From an uncultured Ignavibacteria bacterium (GTDB lineage: Bacteria; Bacteroidota; Ignavibacteria; SZUA-365): DNA of 45,139 bases. Positions 8,201 through 15,900 of this stretch are shown here, piece after piece (position 1 is the first letter of the stretch; each line of letters opens with the position of its first letter). A model generated the notes under the pieces. The model was not told the origin of the DNA. It searched no databases and saw only the letters and a program-made list of their open reading frames with translations. The DNA lies in assembly GCA_913061095.1 (NCBI GenBank), contig CAJXVM010000030.1, positions 1 through 45,139 of the forward strand, given 5' to 3'. A program made the position numbers and the translations under genes.

Positions 8201-9285
8201 ATGCTGCTGCGGCTTTTCAGACCGGAGTTGTTATTCCTCAATGTGTCCACCGCAGCCACCATGGCATCAACCGAATCGAATTCGGCGTAGACCCGCTGCT
8301 CGATGCTGCCAGCCAGGTCCTCGAGGAACGCGCGCTCCCTCCCTTCGGCGTCATATTTGAGGTAGACAATGTAAGCGATGCACAGGGTCAGGAGCATCGT
8401 GCCGAACAGCACGCTGACGGCGCTCATGACCATATCGTTTTTCCGCACACGGTCGGTGACGCGCTTGAAGTTCAGGTTTACCAGCGGGATGGCGAGCAGG
8501 AGCAGCGCGAGCACGATCAGGGCGATGACGACGTGATCGCCCGGCATGGCCTGCGCTTTCGCGTCGAAGGTCTCTGATTCGAGGAGCGCACACACGCGGA
8601 AGCGGCCCATGATCTGCAGGTAGAATTCATAGGATCTGCCGGCGAGCTGGATCTGTCCGGCCGACGTGTGCTTCGCCAGTTCGCCGATTGTGCGCATGTC
8701 GCCATCGACATTGACGCTGTCGAGGCTGCTGACCGTGACCCCGGCCGGTGAATCCTGATAATACACGGTATCGCAGTCCGCGTCGGTGATCAGCAGCACA
8801 TCGAAGGTCTGTTCGGTAATCTGGAAGGCTTCGAAAAGTGTCGGGAAGGTCGTCGATACCTTGATGACAGATGTATCGATGCGATCCGGCGCCAGGAAAT
8901 AGAGCAGGGAGTCGGGTGTCATGACGAGTGTATCGAGTCCCCATGCCGTCTGCGGCTTCACCAGGTATTCCGCGTTCTTCGCAAAGGGAAAATTCGCCGT
9001 AATCGTTTCGGACGCGAGATCCTCCGGGTCCGCCATTTTCAGATTTTCGATGGAGATGCGGAACGCATCAATGCGCTCCTGTATCATCGTGGTGATGGTG
9101 CCGAGGTGGCGGAGGTTGTGCTCGGTCAGGTACTCCCTGTTGCGCTGGATATTCATGAAGTAGAGAAACACGCACCCCACGACGAATATGCAGACGACGA
9201 CGATGATGGCGATCCGCTGTATGGAAAACGGCGTGCGCTTCTTTTTCGCTGTTTCATTCCCTTCGGTCGCGTTCTTTTCGTTCAT
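5206..9285 (-). CDS. double-Cache polytopic membrane sensor with degenerate STAND-like module
   Basis: 1359 residues; ATG at 9285 preferred over the GTG one codon earlier because GGAGG is then correctly spaced. After a first span (IAIIVVVCIFVVGCVFLYF, about 22-42) come about 200 extracytoplasmic residues resembling a Cache ligand-binding fold, two spans, a second Cache-like part (YAEFDSVDAMVAAVDTL to MHVFPLKIREQQWYGVVYA), a block of about six hydrophobic spans (about 590-860), another exported loop and a further span. The cytoplasmic part (about 980-1290) has a Walker-B-like strand, GRIIIDSFEF, near 1060 and the sensor-like strand MSVFIICSVEP, followed by a winged-helix-like segment (TKRQRLVLYHIAQDG). 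The site where a P-loop should be (near 993) has no GxxxxGK[ST]. Two C-terminal spans and a Gly-rich end follow. Probably a membrane signal transducer; ligand and output unknown. Confidence 0.75.
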   Translation of the reverse strand: MNEKNATEGNETAKKKRTPFSIQRIAIIVVVCIFVVGCVFLYFMNIQRNREYLTEHNLRHLGTITTMIQERIDAFRISIENLKMADPEDLASETITANFPFAKNAEYLVKPQTAWGLDTLVMTPDSLLYFLAPDRIDTSVIKVSTTFPTLFEAFQITEQTFDVLLITDADCDTVYYQDSPAGVTVSSLDSVNVDGDMRTIGELAKHTSAGQIQLAGRSYEFYLQIMGRFRVCALLESETFDAKAQAMPGDHVVIALIVLALLLLAIPLVNLNFKRVTDRVRKNDMVMSAVSVLFGTMLLTLCIAYIVYLKYDAEGRERAFLEDLAGSIEQRVYAEFDSVDAMVAAVDTLRNNNSGLKSRSSIFANLDKTDTVFLAYPYFEQLYWLDADGDMRSLWTTTAQEFRRMELSDREYFREVYENGRKNWIQPHYSRSSSEFMVAYSASSHISLKEETAKSKAETAKSKADTTNSDRDTAVVVSVDFLPKSLVNVYMPYGYGYMLIDGAGTVLFHSVLQRNLHENLFTECDNEKLRATVRAGVRGFAHTRYWENDVLMHVFPLKIREQQWYGVVYANDQSRTDIAAGSLVMSIVLYLLFCIPLLAAWVVFRVVRKEQVAWLWFQEKHAPQYTALASVCTCVAVLSLLIGLLASQTPTALLLIVIISHVALLMVFRRLDSESYPNGRISVSSPADASDSGDAHTVDARPVIISRMIRRLHPRNVVILVHVIALVILVTMFLRYTDNFSDMDFEIIPALLTAAALVIIFGSRRIATRLASKKHTRWNHARGQYLWMMITMTLMLTVVPVFIFFRISVDVYRDAHNRETIAHGSMSLEEREQRIRHTFGSKHIPSKEDPDCSRACDTIASLFREDATDLYFDGRCDAGLEDGDWRPDTPRFAFGEELLDVFMLPLSRRVHRLSALMGPGFAQRPVSTGGEQMYFVSHPERFDVLPEKGGFSLVVLSVLLLLLLYFMIRYVTKRLFFTDIVRRGQVNPFQQKENYLCIWATDEDRRDIVCRWKPRAAMTDAERMERLREWKRYVDLADEEVDEKTWLQSVRERIRVATGFSGRIIIDSFEFRYDNASFNRMKLELIEELLLSRNMSVFIICSVEPEYYFFEQTEKTESENMQLRWRHALGMLVRMYARTIADPAADGHSLAVREDKSCSKKCKMEPDGRTPPGTWKLFNLLGTECKRREMRKIAGIAAELIKSDRLTSPGDLLLWIGRNSRPLYQAIWMTCTKRQRLVLYHIAQDGFASFQTRDIVQQLIQRRLVTTRPTLRLVNESFRNFVLSMQSVERIQLWEQEEPAGFWEYVKYPIIIGSVIIAVVLFTNNPDYFNSTVAILTALAGAIPLLLRLRGIAGGGGGE
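7893..7934. repeat. 21-bp tandem duplication inside the sensor gene
   Basis: Two adjacent copies of a 21-base unit encode the repeated heptapeptide ETAKSKA, with a diverged third copy (DTTNSD) beside them, in an extracytoplasmic loop of the sensor protein. The frame is kept. Confidence 0.8.
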
Positions 9286-9525
9286 CACTCCTCCAGGCTG
9301 TGTCGCATCCGGGAAGTTCAGGCGGCGTATCAGTCATCACGATCGGCGAATCCTGACGGAGGAACACGCGCGACGTTGCGCAACACGAAGTGTGCCGCGG
9401 AACGTAACTCTGCCATGCCTGTAACAACGTCAGATTGACGGAGGAAGTGTACAAAATATCTCCCCCAAGGTCAAGAGCTCCTGCTCTTATACTGCCGGGA
9501 TGAAACGCAATGTGCGATCAGCCCG

Positions 9526-9680
9526 CTACCGGTAATTCCGCAGCGTCCCCTCTGCGAGTTCGATGACGCGGTCGCGGAGCTCATCCGGAGCGACGACGGT
9601 GACACCTTCGCCGCGGCTGGCGACCCAGGAGGCGATTTCGTCGAGGGAATTGACGGTGGCCTCGAGGATGAGTGAGCCGC
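9526..9680 (-). pseudogene. C-terminal fragment of a WYL regulator (duplicate)
   Basis: About 155 bases ending in TAG at 9526-9528 match the 3' end of the intact WYL gene (10638-10792) with roughly nine mismatches, i.e. about 94% identity. The fragment encodes the last 50 residues, from LILEATVNSLDEIASWVASR to GTLRNYR, with one or two substitutions. Nothing upstream resembles the rest of the gene, so homology stops abruptly at 9680. With the intact copy it forms a direct repeat bracketing the AbiE remnant locus, which implies that the AbiE segment entered, or a duplicated WYL gene was replaced, by recombination. Confidence 0.85.
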
Positions 9681-9720
9681 CACCAGAACTGGGCCTGGTC
9701 AGGTAAACTGCACTACGACC

Positions 9721-9931
9721 TTATACAACCTTTTGCCAATGACGAACAGGATCCCAAAACATTTCGGGCGCTTCTGCTTCGTCAATGGAATCCAGAACCG
9801 GGAGAAGAAATTCCCGCAACTCCGAAACCACATCACGAAATTCACCGATCGCATCCATCGGCCTGATCTTCCTGATAAACGCGTTCCATTGATTCAGAGT
9901 GTGACACATTTTTTACCTGCCGCCTACTCAT
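9721..9931 (-). pseudogene. AbiEii nucleotidyltransferase toxin with internal deletion
   Basis: The gene starts at the ATG at 9929-9931, overlapping the AbiEi stop as ATGA, with MSRRQVKNVSHS, the usual opening of AbiEii toxins of this subtype (MS.R...NV..SVR.RL). That frame soon stops. The C-terminus survives in another frame from about 9909 to 9721: LNQWNAFIRKIRPMD, then VVSELREFLLPVLDSI and a final WDPVRHW, as in AbiEii tails. About 230 central codons, including the GG and DxD nucleotidyltransferase motifs, are missing. It cannot be active. The partner antitoxin is complete. Confidence 0.8.
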
Positions 9932-10524
9932 ACGATTGTCTCCATATAGGGACGCATGACAGTTGCCACCCGGTTAATATCCGCCGCAACGGTGAGTTCA
10001 TCCATGGTAGCCTGTCTCGCACGCCAACACTCCCTCAGCGCCTCTATCGCAACATCGAGACCGACCTTATTGCGGAATTTGAAGCAATCAGCAACAGTCT
10101 TCGCCGGAGAATACACCTTTACCGCGACACCGTTTGTTTGGTGCTGCTGGATACCGTATGTGTAGGAATCACCGGAGAGATATGTGAGGTTCACCGGAGG
10201 ATACTCGATTCTGGGCTTCCAGGCCGCTCGCGGGACGGCTATCCAGATTTCGTTCGGAATCTGTGTTGTGAGCCCGTGAAAACTGAGAGCGGAAATGAGA
10301 CATACTACGGCGCGCGGCACGCGCTTCGATACTTCTGCAAGAAGAGTATGCTCGCTGAGCGATGGATCCGGAAGTGTATAGATCCCTAGAGTACGTCTTT
10401 CCAGGAGGCCTTGCCTCTGAAGCATATACAGATAATTCCGGGATATTCCCTCCTCCTCGAGATCTTTTGCCGTGATCATCCCTCGCTTCTCAGCAAGTGC
10501 AAGAACTTTCTCCGCGTTTCGCAT
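9928..10524 (-). CDS. AbiEi-family type IV antitoxin
   Basis: 198 residues from the ATG at 10524. This start is preferred over 10584 because a promoter (-35 at 10573-10578, -10 at 10551-10556) lies between them and AGGTGA precedes it. The N-terminal winged helix reads ALAEKRGMITAKDLEEEGIS and NYLYMLQRQGLLERRTLGIY, and the middle contains PRAVVCLISALSFHGLTTQ and the VKVYSPAKTVADCFKFRNK motif, all hallmarks of AbiEi. The family represses its own promoter and counteracts the AbiEii nucleotidyltransferase without forming a stable complex. The ATGA overlap with the next gene keeps the usual order, but that gene is deleted inside, so this antitoxin stands alone. The whole locus is flanked by copies of the WYL 3' end. 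Confidence 0.88.
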   Translation of the reverse strand: MRNAEKVLALAEKRGMITAKDLEEEGISRNYLYMLQRQGLLERRTLGIYTLPDPSLSEHTLLAEVSKRVPRAVVCLISALSFHGLTTQIPNEIWIAVPRAAWKPRIEYPPVNLTYLSGDSYTYGIQQHQTNGVAVKVYSPAKTVADCFKFRNKVGLDVAIEALRECWRARQATMDELTVAADINRVATVMRPYMETIV

Positions 10525-10550
10525 TACATCACCTATGCATATCCTCTTCA

Positions 10551-10578
10551 AATATACACAACTGTAAAGGATTTGCAA
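10551..10578 (-). promoter_or_regulatory. promoter of the AbiEi gene
   Basis: Minus strand TTGCAA (10573-10578), 16-base spacer, TATATT (10551-10556). A start near 10544 gives a leader of about 20 bases before the ATG at 10524, which supports that start codon. Confidence 0.5.
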
Positions 10579-10637
10579 ATGCATCTGGATTCAGAGAGGC
10601 AGCTGTCCTGCTACTTTGTTAACCCTGCGGAGAGCAG

Positions 10638-11495
10638 TTACCGGTAATTCCGCAGCGTCCCCTGTGCGAGTTCGATGACACGGTCGCGGAGTTCATCCGG
10701 CGCGACGACGGTCACGCCTTCGCCGCGGCTGGCGACCCAGGATGCGATTTCGTCGAGGGAGTTGACGGTGGCCTCGAGGATGAGTGAGCCGTCGGGCTCC
10801 TCGGTGACGACCTGGGTTTCGAAGAGCTGGCGGGGTTTGAGACGGCGGGACCAGAGCGGTGAGAGGCGCAGGCGGATGTGATGCTCCTCGGTGCCGATCC
10901 AGCTTTTGAAGGAGTGGCGGAACATCGCCTCGATGTCGGGGGCAGGAACGGAGCGGAAGCGTTTCCGGGTGGGACGCACGGACTCGATCTTGTTGAGGTG
11001 GAACTGCTTGATGCGTCCCTCGTTGATCGCCAGCACGCGCCAGTAGCGGTCGCTCTGGAAGAGCAGCAGCGGCGCGATTTCGCGTCCCCGCTCGCGCCGG
11101 CTTCCCTCCTTCAGGTAATCGATTTCCGCGATGCGCTTCTTCTCGATGCAGCGCTGCAGCAGCACCGCCGTGCGCAGCGCCTGCGCTCCCCTGCGGCGCA
11201 CCATGAGTCCGACCGCGTTGTCCACTCCCCGCTGCGCCGTGCACAAAGAGAGATACTGTGCGACCAGCTCCTTGAGCCGCCGCGGCGGCATCGGCGTATC
11301 GATGCTGATGCCTCCCTTTTTGTGGGAATGGATGTCGATGCCGCTTCCGCGCAGTTCGCCAAGGTCGCGCTTGATCGTCAGCTCCTCGCAGTCATACAGC
11401 GCCGCCAGGTCCACCGGACGCAATTCCTCCGCATTCCCGATCGCCAGTCCCGCAATCTCCAGCTGGCGCTTCAACTTCGTCTGGATATCCAGCAT
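10638..11495 (-). CDS. WYL-domain transcriptional regulator
   Basis: 285 residues behind a strong AAAGGAGGAG ribosome site. The N-terminal 65 residues are a DeoR-like helix-turn-helix (LRPVDLAALYDCEELTIKRD, then a wing with KKGGISI). Residues about 115-200 are the WYL ligand-binding Sm-like fold, with IAEIDYLKEGS, RGREIAPLLLFQSDRYWRV and INEGRIKQFHLNKI; the signature W-Y-L is present as RYWRVLA. The C-terminal extension (LILEATVNSLDEIASWVASR) is the WCX dimerisation part. WYL regulators sense nucleotides or nucleic-acid fragments and often control defence or DNA-damage genes. No dedicated target is obvious; the adjacent AbiE remnant arrived between this gene and a partial copy of it. Confidence 0.9.
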   Translation of the reverse strand: MLDIQTKLKRQLEIAGLAIGNAEELRPVDLAALYDCEELTIKRDLGELRGSGIDIHSHKKGGISIDTPMPPRRLKELVAQYLSLCTAQRGVDNAVGLMVRRRGAQALRTAVLLQRCIEKKRIAEIDYLKEGSRRERGREIAPLLLFQSDRYWRVLAINEGRIKQFHLNKIESVRPTRKRFRSVPAPDIEAMFRHSFKSWIGTEEHHIRLRLSPLWSRRLKPRQLFETQVVTEEPDGSLILEATVNSLDEIASWVASRGEGVTVVAPDELRDRVIELAQGTLRNYR

Positions 11496-11550
11496 TGCTC
11501 TGATCTCCTCCTTTATAAACCACTACCGTCACAGCTGCCTGCAATATCGA

Positions 11551-11667
11551 AGTGCAAAGGACAAAGTGCAAAGTGCAGAGTACGTGTCGGCAACGCACGG
11601 ATGGCACAAAACGCGGCTTTGCACTCTGCACTCTGCACTTTGCACTTTGCACTCAACAAGTATCACC
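11551..11667. repeat. heptad-repeat hairpin element (copy 1)
   Basis: Two 31-base arms (11551-11581 and 11623-11653) built from a seven-base phrase, TTTGCAC or TCTGCAC on the plus strand, are near-perfect reverse complements around a 41-base loop. The right arm is followed by CAACAAGTATCACC. The same phrase and tail recur at 17231-17306. It sits between the WYL start and the GAPDH stop, and could act as a 3' structure for the GAPDH operon. Confidence 0.85.
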
Positions 11668-11729
11668 CGATGCTACGGCTCCCTCCCCATGCATCAATTG
11701 CGTAAGGGACCGCCGGAGATGCATCGTCC

Positions 11730-12983
11730 CTACACAGCACCGGTGCGTGAAACGTATTCGACGAGTTTCCCCAGTGTCGTCACGTAGCTGCCGTATTCAT
11801 TGTCGTACCATCCGAAGATTTTGGCGTGCGTGACGGGGACCTTCAGGGAGCGCTCGGCCTGCACACCGTCCGCCCGGAGAATTGCCGGGCTGAGTTCGAT
11901 GAAACCGGTACGCGTGTGTGTATCATGTCCTTCGATGACGACTGAAGCGGGAACGCCCAGCAGATCCGCGGAGACATTCTGATCACCACTGTAGCACAGC
12001 AGCCCCTTCTGCGGTCCCTCCGCAGCATCACGGTAGACAGCGTTGATATACTCGCGGGTGACGGCCGGTTCGGCCCTGTCGTTCAGCGGGGAATGGAAGG
12101 TCAGGTTGAGATTGATCAGCGAAACGGTCGTCGTCGGGATGCGGACGGAATCAGCCATGAAACCGACGCGGGCGATTTCCGGCAGCACCTGTTCGAGTGC
12201 CTGCGCGGCACCGGTGGAGGAAAGGATGATGTTGTTGAACACTGACCGCGATTTGCGGAGGTCCTTTGCGCGGCTGCCCGGAACGCTGTCAAGCACGCTC
12301 TGCGTGTTGGTCGCCGCGTGTATGGTCGACAGTGACGCCGTGAGGATCTGTGCGGTCTGCTCCGCCTCCATCAGGGGCTTCATCATGTGTGCCAATCCCG
12401 TCGTCGTACAGGACGCGGCGGAAATCAGGTGATGCCGTTCCGGATCAAAACCGGTATGATTGATGCCGTAAATCACCATCGCCGCATCGTCGGGCGTTGC
12501 GGCTGTTTTGTCACGCATTTTGAAGGGAGCGCTGGCAATGACCATGCGTGCGCCCGCGGCAAGGTGCCCGCGAATGCTTCCCCCCGCCGTTTCAGGCGGC
12601 AGTGTCGGATCGAGGTAGCGGCCCGTTGCATCCACGACGAGGCGCACGGCCTCCCCGCGCCAGTCGATCTCGCGCGGATCGCGCGCCGTGCGCAGGACTT
12701 TGATCCGCAATCCGAAAAATGAAATCACCCCGGCATCCGCGTCGAGGACGCGAATGTCCCTGTTTCCGTTCACCCCGAAGAGAAATGTTTCCGCCGGACC
12801 ATAGGTCGAATCGGCCCCGAGCATATGGACGACGTCTTCGATACTGCGGCCGACTTCCCGGCCTGTGTTCACGACAATTTCATCGAAGCTGCGATTAACG
12901 GCGAAATACCAGATCAGCATCTTTCCGATCCGACCGAGCCCGTTGATCCCCAGAACAGTGCTGCCGGTGCTCGTGTTGGTCAT
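11730..12983 (-). CDS. atypical glyceraldehyde-3-phosphate dehydrogenase
   Basis: 417 residues, about 80 longer than ordinary GAPDH. The Rossmann motif GINGLGRIGK (13-22), the catalytic centre SAASCTTTGLAH (Cys192) and the catalytic His222 in TIHAATNTQ are present, and the C-terminus has WYDNEYGSYV. GAPDH oxidises glyceraldehyde-3-phosphate to 1,3-bisphosphoglycerate with NAD(P). Oddities: the canonical SNASCTTNC is altered so that the second Cys is Gly, the Asn after the N-terminal strand sits in VNTGREVG, and there are insertions around 60-100 and 120-170. The AGGAG site and ATG lie 11 bases after the stop of the dikinase-like gene, so the two are one operon. It may be a secondary GAPDH or a relative acting on another phosphorylated aldehyde; the conserved Cys/His pair makes catalysis likely. 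Confidence 0.85.
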   Translation of the reverse strand: MTNTSTGSTVLGINGLGRIGKMLIWYFAVNRSFDEIVVNTGREVGRSIEDVVHMLGADSTYGPAETFLFGVNGNRDIRVLDADAGVISFFGLRIKVLRTARDPREIDWRGEAVRLVVDATGRYLDPTLPPETAGGSIRGHLAAGARMVIASAPFKMRDKTAATPDDAAMVIYGINHTGFDPERHHLISAASCTTTGLAHMMKPLMEAEQTAQILTASLSTIHAATNTQSVLDSVPGSRAKDLRKSRSVFNNIILSSTGAAQALEQVLPEIARVGFMADSVRIPTTTVSLINLNLTFHSPLNDRAEPAVTREYINAVYRDAAEGPQKGLLCYSGDQNVSADLLGVPASVVIEGHDTHTRTGFIELSPAILRADGVQAERSLKVPVTHAKIFGWYDNEYGSYVTTLGKLVEYVSRTGAV

Positions 12984-12994
12984 GGCATACTCCT

Positions 12995-15900
12995 TTACGA
13001 CATTTGAATTTGGATATAACTCACCGGCAGCGATCCGCGGTATATGGTCCCCAGCCGGCCGTCGATGGCAATGGCGTCTCCAGCATGAAACGCGACGCCA
13101 TTGATGGTACAGATTTTCTCCGCTTCGTTCACGTGCAGTGCGCGGCAGTCAACGACGCAGGTTTTATGCAATCGCACGGCGGTCACGGCAGCATGCGATG
13201 TCGCGCCGCCGCGCGCAGTCAGCATCCCGTCGCATTCGAAAATCATCCCGATATCGTCGGGCACGGTGTCCGGTCGCACCAGGATGCGGTGCGCCTGTGG
13301 ATGCGTGCGCAGCACGTTCTCCAGATCGTCGTGATCGAAGCAGACATACCCGTTCATTGCGCCACCGCCGATGCCGAGGCCCGATCCGACCGGTGCGTCG
13401 CTCAAGTCATCGGTATCGAACACCGGGATCCGCCGGTCGTGCATCGGAGAATGGTCGCGGCTCTGCAGGATGTGCAGGTCCTCTCCCCTGCTGGTCTCAA
13501 ACGTGAATTCAATCTCCTGATGACCGAAACTGTGCTTCGAAACAATGGCCGTGGCGTATCGGTGGAGCGTTTGATAAATGTCCGGAAAATCCTTCTCCAG
13601 CGACCACTCGACCGGTGTCTGCGCGCGCAGCCGCTGTCGCTCGGAAACCGGTAATGTGTGCACCAGTCCCGCGACGATGTCCTCCCCCTGGCTGCACACA
13701 GTGAAATCCCCGTACAGGAAAACGCCGGCCTCGCGGATGAACGGGTCGTGCGTAAATACGACTCCGGAACCGGAATCATCATTCAGATTCCCGAGTACCA
13801 TATGCTGAATGATCACGGCCGTTCCCCAGTCCTCGGCGATCTGCAATTTCGCACGGTAGACGTTGGCTCGTTCGGTGTACCAGGAGTCGAGGACCATGAG
13901 CACGGCTTCCAGCAACTGCTTGAACGGCTCCTCCTCGATGATCACGCCGTGATCTGTCAATACCTGCTTGTAGGTAAGAGCAATCTCGCGCATCTGCGCA
14001 GGGGCGAACTGGATTTTCAACGCGACACCGTAGCGTTCCTTGAATGCCATGATCACCGCATCGAATTCATCCCGGGCGATGCCCTGAACCATCCCCCAGG
14101 TCTGAAGAAAACGGCGATAACAGTCCCATGCCGTCCAGCCGTAATTTTCGCGCCGGCTCAGTCCTTCGACGATCTCATCGTTCATCCCGACATTGAGGAA
14201 GGTGTTCATCGCACCCGGAATTGATATCGCCGCACCCGAGCGCACGGAAAGCAGCAGGGGATCCGCAGGGTCGCCGAATCGTTTTCCGCTGACGGACTCG
14301 AGATGCCGCAAACGGCCGCGCAGAATATCATCCACTTCCGATTTCATGTCGGGATGGCTGCTGATCACATCGCGGCGACGAAACAGTTCCGTGGTCAGGA
14401 TGAATCCGGCCGGTACCGGGTATCCCAGTGCAAGGAGGCGTTTGAGATAGTAGCCCTTGGCCCCGAGGAACACGGGATTGTCGAGATCCGGATTCGTCTG
14501 ATACAGGCGCGTCGAGACCAGCCGGGGATCGTACCCCATCATTCCCTGGATAACGTCGGAGGAGAGATGCTTGAGCATGTCGTTCAGGCAGGTGAGCACG
14601 GACGCGATGAACGCATCGAGCTGCTGTATGGGGAATGTGCTCGCAATCAGCTCGCGATACACGCGCTCGGCCATGCCGTGCAATGCGGTCGTTCGTTCGT
14701 CCCCGGATACGTCGGCCGAAAGATACTGCGGCACGATATGCATCAACTGCACTTCGTGCGGCGTAATGAAATTGCTGTGAATGATGCTCTTGATGTTTTC
14801 TGCGAGGAACTGGAACAGGTTTATATACTGATGGATCGTGAACGACGTGGTGGTGAGACTGAAGCGCAGCATATCGATCAGTGAGCTGAATCCTTCATCC
14901 GAATACCCTTCGATCTCCAGGCTGCGGTGAAATGCGGCAAGAATGCGGTGGATGCGGCGAAGCGTGGCCGCGGTGATATAGTGGAGATTCGTTTCCTCGA
15001 TGATGCGGTCGAGAAGGCGGGTCGCCAGTGCTTCGAAACGAAACGCGAGACCGAGCGCCTGGAATTTTGGCTCCATGTAGCGCCCGTACATTGACGGAAT
15101 TCCCGCCGCGATATGGCGCTTGTAATAGATGTCTTCAGTTCCCGGACTGGGCGTCGTGTCGAGGATCACATCATGCAGACGAAGCAGCATCCCGAACACA
15201 AAATCCAGTGTCTGTTCCGGCTGGTCGGCTTCGAGCAGACGGCGGAATTCCTCGATGTCGGCATTCGAGACGCTGTGCAGCTTTTCCATATGGGGGATGA
15301 TATCCTCCACTGAAATGCTGTACTTCTGCCTGAGCAACTGGTGGATGCGACAGAGATGCAGGACGCGCCGGACCGGAATCCCGTCGACGGGAAAACGCTG
15401 CAGCGCTGCTTCCTCGAGCACTCCCGAAGGGAAATTCGGCAATTCCTCCACCGTGCAGGCGAGCGTGTCGCACAGATATCGCACGACCTCCTGAACGGAG
15501 CCCAGCCACTCCTCACCACCGGGCAGGGATCCGAACACATCCTTCGGCAGCAGGAGTTCGAGTGGCGAGGGATCCCCGCTCTCCCAGTACCGGAGAATCC
15601 CTTCCGTCAGCTGCAGATGCGTATTGTTGCTCTCGGCATGGATCTGCTTGCGCAGGAAATGAATGAGACGGTCATGCCGGCCAGCGATCTCATCGATCAC
15701 GGTGCTGATATCCCGCAATTCGCCTTCCGCGCCGATCTCGTTGAAATAGACAGGAAAAAGAATCGCCAGCTGCCTGACAAGGAACATGACAGGACGGATA
15801 TCCGCGTTCAAGAGAGCGGTGACGTCACGCTGGAAGAGGTCGTTATCCTGGATGAAGACACCGCCGAGCCGCAGATGGATAATCAGCGCAGAGAGCAGTC

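Noticed and set aside
9254-9454. 66-codon minus-strand frame upstream of the sensor gene
   Set aside because: Overlaps the sensor start in another frame and has no recognisable sequence.
11551-11667. Heptad repeats as a CRISPR array
   Set aside because: Units are seven bases without spacers, and no cas genes are present.
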